Assembly (NCBI GenBank): GCA_013390745.1
Contig: JACASX010000010.1
Span: forward strand, 1-43,345
Length of the DNA: 43,345 nt
Direction: 5' to 3'
Source: Marine Group I thaumarchaeote
Lineage (GTDB): Archaea; Thermoproteota; Nitrososphaeria; Nitrososphaerales; Nitrosopumilaceae
Under the pieces are notes generated by a model that saw nothing but the letters and a program-made list of their open reading frames with translations, was not told where the DNA came from and ran no database searches. Of this stretch, positions 41,287 to 43,345 are shown piece after piece; position 1 is the first letter of the stretch, and every line of letters starts with the position of its first letter. The position numbers were made by a program, and so were the translations under genes.

Positions 41287-41294
41287 ATTAAATT
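41287..41294 (+). promoter_or_regulatory. TATA-like element of the superoxide dismutase gene
   Basis: ATTAAATT is centred about 26 bases before the ATG at 41316, the spacing of a leaderless promoter. Confidence 0.4.
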
Positions 41295-41315
41295 GTATGT
41301 TTTTTCAAACACTGT

Positions 41316-41936
41316 ATGGGAAAATATACACTTCCTGAGATGCCTTATGCATATGATGCATTGGAACCTCACATAGATGCTCGTACAATGGAGATTCATC
41401 ATACAAAACACCATCAAAAATATACTGATGGAATGAATGGTGCTTTAGAAAAACTAAGTCCGGAACTACAGAGCAAGGATATTGTTGATATTTTATCAAG
41501 TATCAATGATGTTCCTGACGATGTTAGAGGTGCAATTAACTTCAATGGCGGTGGATACGATAATCACAAACTGTTTTGGAATAACATGAAACCAAATGGT
41601 GGTGGAGAACCTGGCGGAGCACTAGCAGATGCAATTAATGCTTCCTTTGGATCTTTTGCTGACTTTAAAGAGCAGTTTTCTAGTAAAACAGCTCCTATAC
41701 AAGGAAGTGGTTGGGGTTGGTTAGTATACAATCCATCTTCTAGTAAAGTTGAGTACAAAGCAATGCCAAACCAAACAAGCCCAAGAACTGAAGGGTTAGT
41801 TCCATTGTTAGGTCTTGATGTATGGGAACATGCATACTATCTAAAGTATCAAAACAAACGTCCTGACTATATTGCTGCTTGGTGGAATGTAGTCAACTGG
41901 GAAGAAGTAGATAATAGACTTTCTAAGGCAAAATAA
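41316..41936 (+). CDS. sod: Superoxide dismutase (Fe/Mn family)
   Basis: It converts superoxide to oxygen and hydrogen peroxide. The 206 residues show YTLPEMPYAYDALEPHIDARTMEIHHTKHH in outline with the first metal-ligand histidine at about residue 28, a second in YDNHKLFWNNM, and the aspartate and histidine of LDVWEHAYYLKYQNKRPDYI. Iron or manganese use cannot be told with confidence. It has its own probable promoter, and a long T run after the stop likely ends transcription. Confidence 0.95.
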   Translation: MGKYTLPEMPYAYDALEPHIDARTMEIHHTKHHQKYTDGMNGALEKLSPELQSKDIVDILSSINDVPDDVRGAINFNGGGYDNHKLFWNNMKPNGGGEPGGALADAINASFGSFADFKEQFSSKTAPIQGSGWGWLVYNPSSSKVEYKAMPNQTSPRTEGLVPLLGLDVWEHAYYLKYQNKRPDYIAAWWNVVNWEEVDNRLSKAK

Positions 41937-41941
41937 TATTC

Positions 41942-41960
41942 TATTTTTTTTTTTAATTTT
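41942..41960 (+). terminator. T-rich probable terminator after sod
   Basis: A run of T with few interruptions begins 6 bases after the sod stop. Archaeal termination commonly occurs at such U-rich tracts. It separates sod from the prefoldin-ftsY genes. Confidence 0.5.
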
Positions 41961-41974
41961 ATATTTTTAAATGC

Positions 41975-41982
41975 ATTTATAG
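41975..41982 (+). promoter_or_regulatory. TATA box of the prefoldin-ftsY operon
   Basis: ATTTATAG is centred about 27 bases before the ATG at 42006, consistent with a leaderless transcript. Confidence 0.45.
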
Positions 41983-42005
41983 GAAACTGACTCATTTTTT
42001 TTATA

Positions 42006-42425
42006 ATGAGCGAAGAGCAAACACAACAGCTATTGTATCAAATGCAAATGTTGGAAGGTTATTTTTCTGAATTATCACAAAAGGAGGCATCTATCGTATC
42101 AATTATTAGAGAAGCTGCTTCTGCCATTCAATCACTCAAAACAATTGATGATAAAGCTGATGCTGAAACATTAGTACCATTAGGATTAGGCACTTTCGTA
42201 AAAACAAAAACTATACCTAACGAAAAACTGATTCTAAATATTGGTGCTGGAATTGCTGTCGAAAAAGATAAGGACTCTGCTATCAATTTTCTTGAATTAC
42301 GATTGAAAGAAATGCAAGTAGCCTTACAGGAAACGTCAAATCAAAAACAACAAATTGCAGCAAGTTTAGAACAGGGAAAACAGCAAATGGAACAATTAAT
42401 GGCTGCTTCTCGTGGTAAAAAATAA
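42006..42425 (+). CDS. pfdA: Prefoldin alpha subunit
   Basis: A subunit of the hexameric chaperone that holds unfolded proteins and passes them to the thermosome. The 139 residues show two long coiled-coil helices flanking a beta-rich centre (LVPLGLGTFVKTKTIPNEKLILNIGAGIAVEK in outline), the alpha-class pattern. The C-terminus is Gln/Lys-rich. It is followed 8 bases later by ftsY, a pairing common in archaea. Confidence 0.93.
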   Translation: MSEEQTQQLLYQMQMLEGYFSELSQKEASIVSIIREAASAIQSLKTIDDKADAETLVPLGLGTFVKTKTIPNEKLILNIGAGIAVEKDKDSAINFLELRLKEMQVALQETSNQKQQIAASLEQGKQQMEQLMAASRGKK

Positions 42426-42433
42426 AGAAAAAA

Positions 42434-43345
42434 ATGTTTGAAAAACTAGGCAATGCATTTTCAAAAGCTGCTAAAAGTTTTAGTGAAAAAGATCTAAATG
42501 AAAAAGATATTGAGGATGTATTATCTGAGCTTGAAATCTCTCTCTTAGAATCAGATGTTGCAACAGAGGTTATTGATAACATAAAATCTGATCTAGGTGA
42601 AAAATTGGTTGGTAGCAGAGTCAATAAGAAGGAAATTGAAGATTTTGTTCAAAAAAGCCTAATCGAGAATATTTCTAACATGTTTGATGAAGCTGGTTCA
42701 GTTGATATACTGTCAGGCATAAAATCAAAAACAGATCCACAAGATCCATACATTATTCTGTTTGTTGGAATTAATGGAACTGGAAAAACTACAACTGTAG
42801 CCAAAATGGCCAATCTTTTACAAAAAAATAAAATCTCAGTAGTAGTTGCAGCAGCTGATACGTTTAGGGCTGGTGCTATTGAACAATTACGTGAGCACAT
42901 AAACAATTTGAATTTAAAGTTGATTGCCCAAAACTACGGTTCGGATCCTGCTGCCGTGGCACATGACGCAGTACTTTACGCTAAATCACACAAGGTTGAC
43001 TGCGTCCTTATCGATTCTGCTGGGAGGATGCAGACAAACAAGAATTTAATGGAACAGATTGCAAAAATTACAAAAGTTGTAAGTCCAGATTTGAAAATAT
43101 TTGTAGGTGATTCACTAGCTGGAAATGATACGGTTAGCCAAGCAAGAGAATTTTATGAGCATACAGCCTTTGACGGAGCAATTTTGACTAAAAGTGATGC
43201 AGATGCACGTGGTGGTGCTGCTTTATCAATCGTAGCAGTAACCAAAAAACCTGTTATTTGTGTGGGTACTGGACAGGGCTATGATGACTTGGAATTATTT
43301 AGCAAGGAAGCATTCCTTGAAAGAGTTTTTGGTAAACCAGAACCA
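42434..43345 (+). CDS. ftsY: Signal recognition particle receptor FtsY (3' end cut off)
   Basis: The SRP receptor GTPase, which delivers ribosomes making membrane proteins to the SecYEG channel. 304 codons are visible. A short N-terminal helical N domain (MFEKLGNAFSKAAKSF onward) is followed by the G domain: GINGTGKTTT (P-loop), DTFRAGAIEQL, DSAGRMQTN, the TKSD-type nucleotide motif (LTKSDADARGG) and GTGQGYDDLELF. The DARGGAALS stretch marks FtsY rather than SRP54, and there is no M domain in what is seen. The frame is open to the edge; only a few residues should be missing. Confidence 0.93.
   Translation, partial: MFEKLGNAFSKAAKSFSEKDLNEKDIEDVLSELEISLLESDVATEVIDNIKSDLGEKLVGSRVNKKEIEDFVQKSLIENISNMFDEAGSVDILSGIKSKTDPQDPYIILFVGINGTGKTTTVAKMANLLQKNKISVVVAAADTFRAGAIEQLREHINNLNLKLIAQNYGSDPAAVAHDAVLYAKSHKVDCVLIDSAGRMQTNKNLMEQIAKITKVVSPDLKIFVGDSLAGNDTVSQAREFYEHTAFDGAILTKSDADARGGAALSIVAVTKKPVICVGTGQGYDDLELFSKEAFLERVFGKPEP

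Noticed and set aside
42434-43345. SRP54 instead of FtsY
   Set aside because: The DARGGAALS region and GTGQGYDDLELF end fit FtsY, the neighbouring prefoldin gene is the usual ftsY partner, and no M domain begins.
1-43345. Mobile elements, integrases, attachment sites or prophage
   Set aside because: No transposase, integrase or long direct or inverted repeat was found; gene content and base use look uniform throughout.

Overview
The window comes from an AT-rich archaeal chromosome, almost certainly a marine-type ammonia-oxidising thaumarchaeon (Nitrososphaerota, Nitrosopumilus-like). The evidence is the mix of archaeal information-processing genes (RFC large subunit, TBP, Spt5, SecE, ABCE1, Trm5, prefoldin alpha, D-aminoacyl-tRNA deacylase, eL19/eL32), an archaeal biotin-dependent acyl-CoA carboxylase operon of the 3-hydroxypropionate/4-hydroxybutyrate type, an 11-subunit complex I without NuoEFG, and a lone 5S rRNA gene. 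The species assignment is inference, because no 16S rRNA is present.

Layout. 1-4839: end of rfcL, a Cys-rich zinc protein, then the three acyl-CoA carboxylase genes (CT, BC, BCCP). 4842-5315: a peroxiredoxin on the minus strand. 5432-15789: nuoABCDHIJKMLN. 15779-18960: prenyl diphosphate synthase, tRNA-Glu, a CADD/PqqC-like protein, a CAU-anticodon tRNA, a candidate C/D box sRNA, TBP and pyrE. 19011-22007: a LarA-like protein, a site-2-type protease, a GNAT acetyltransferase and a small membrane protein. 22010-24624: trm5 and ABCE1 on the minus strand, then 5S rRNA. 24873-27871: two paralogous secreted proteins around a multi-pass membrane protein, a 42-residue zinc finger and a DCC-family protein. 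27972-31272: a non-oxidative pentose phosphate operon whose first gene fuses a transketolase N-half to ribulose-phosphate 3-epimerase. 31269-35533: a PD-(D/E)XK-like protein, uL10, uL1, an Lrp-type regulator, uL11, Spt5 and secE. 35574-37492: dtdA, an alkyltransferase, eL19 and eL32. 37637-41936: PEP carboxykinase, an anchored subtilase and superoxide dismutase. 42006-end: prefoldin alpha and ftsY (cut by the window edge).

The metabolic genes fit an autotroph. The carboxylase fixes bicarbonate, PEP carboxykinase links C4 acids and sugars, the pentose phosphate operon makes ribose and erythrose phosphates without an oxidative branch, and complex I handles quinone-linked electron transfer. The genome is very compact: seven convergent gene pairs overlap at their stop codons, most operon genes overlap or lie a few bases apart, and many first genes have a TATA-like element about 25 bases before the start codon, which implies leaderless mRNAs.

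The items most worth a second look are the transketolase-epimerase fusion, the CADD-like protein that keeps the residues of self-sacrificing pABA synthases, the TBP gene with no ATG/GTG/TTG start, and the candidate C/D box sRNA. No mobile element, CRISPR array, defence island or integration site was seen. No stretch over 300 bases lacks a gene; the longest, 17580-17791, holds the sRNA candidate and the TBP promoter.
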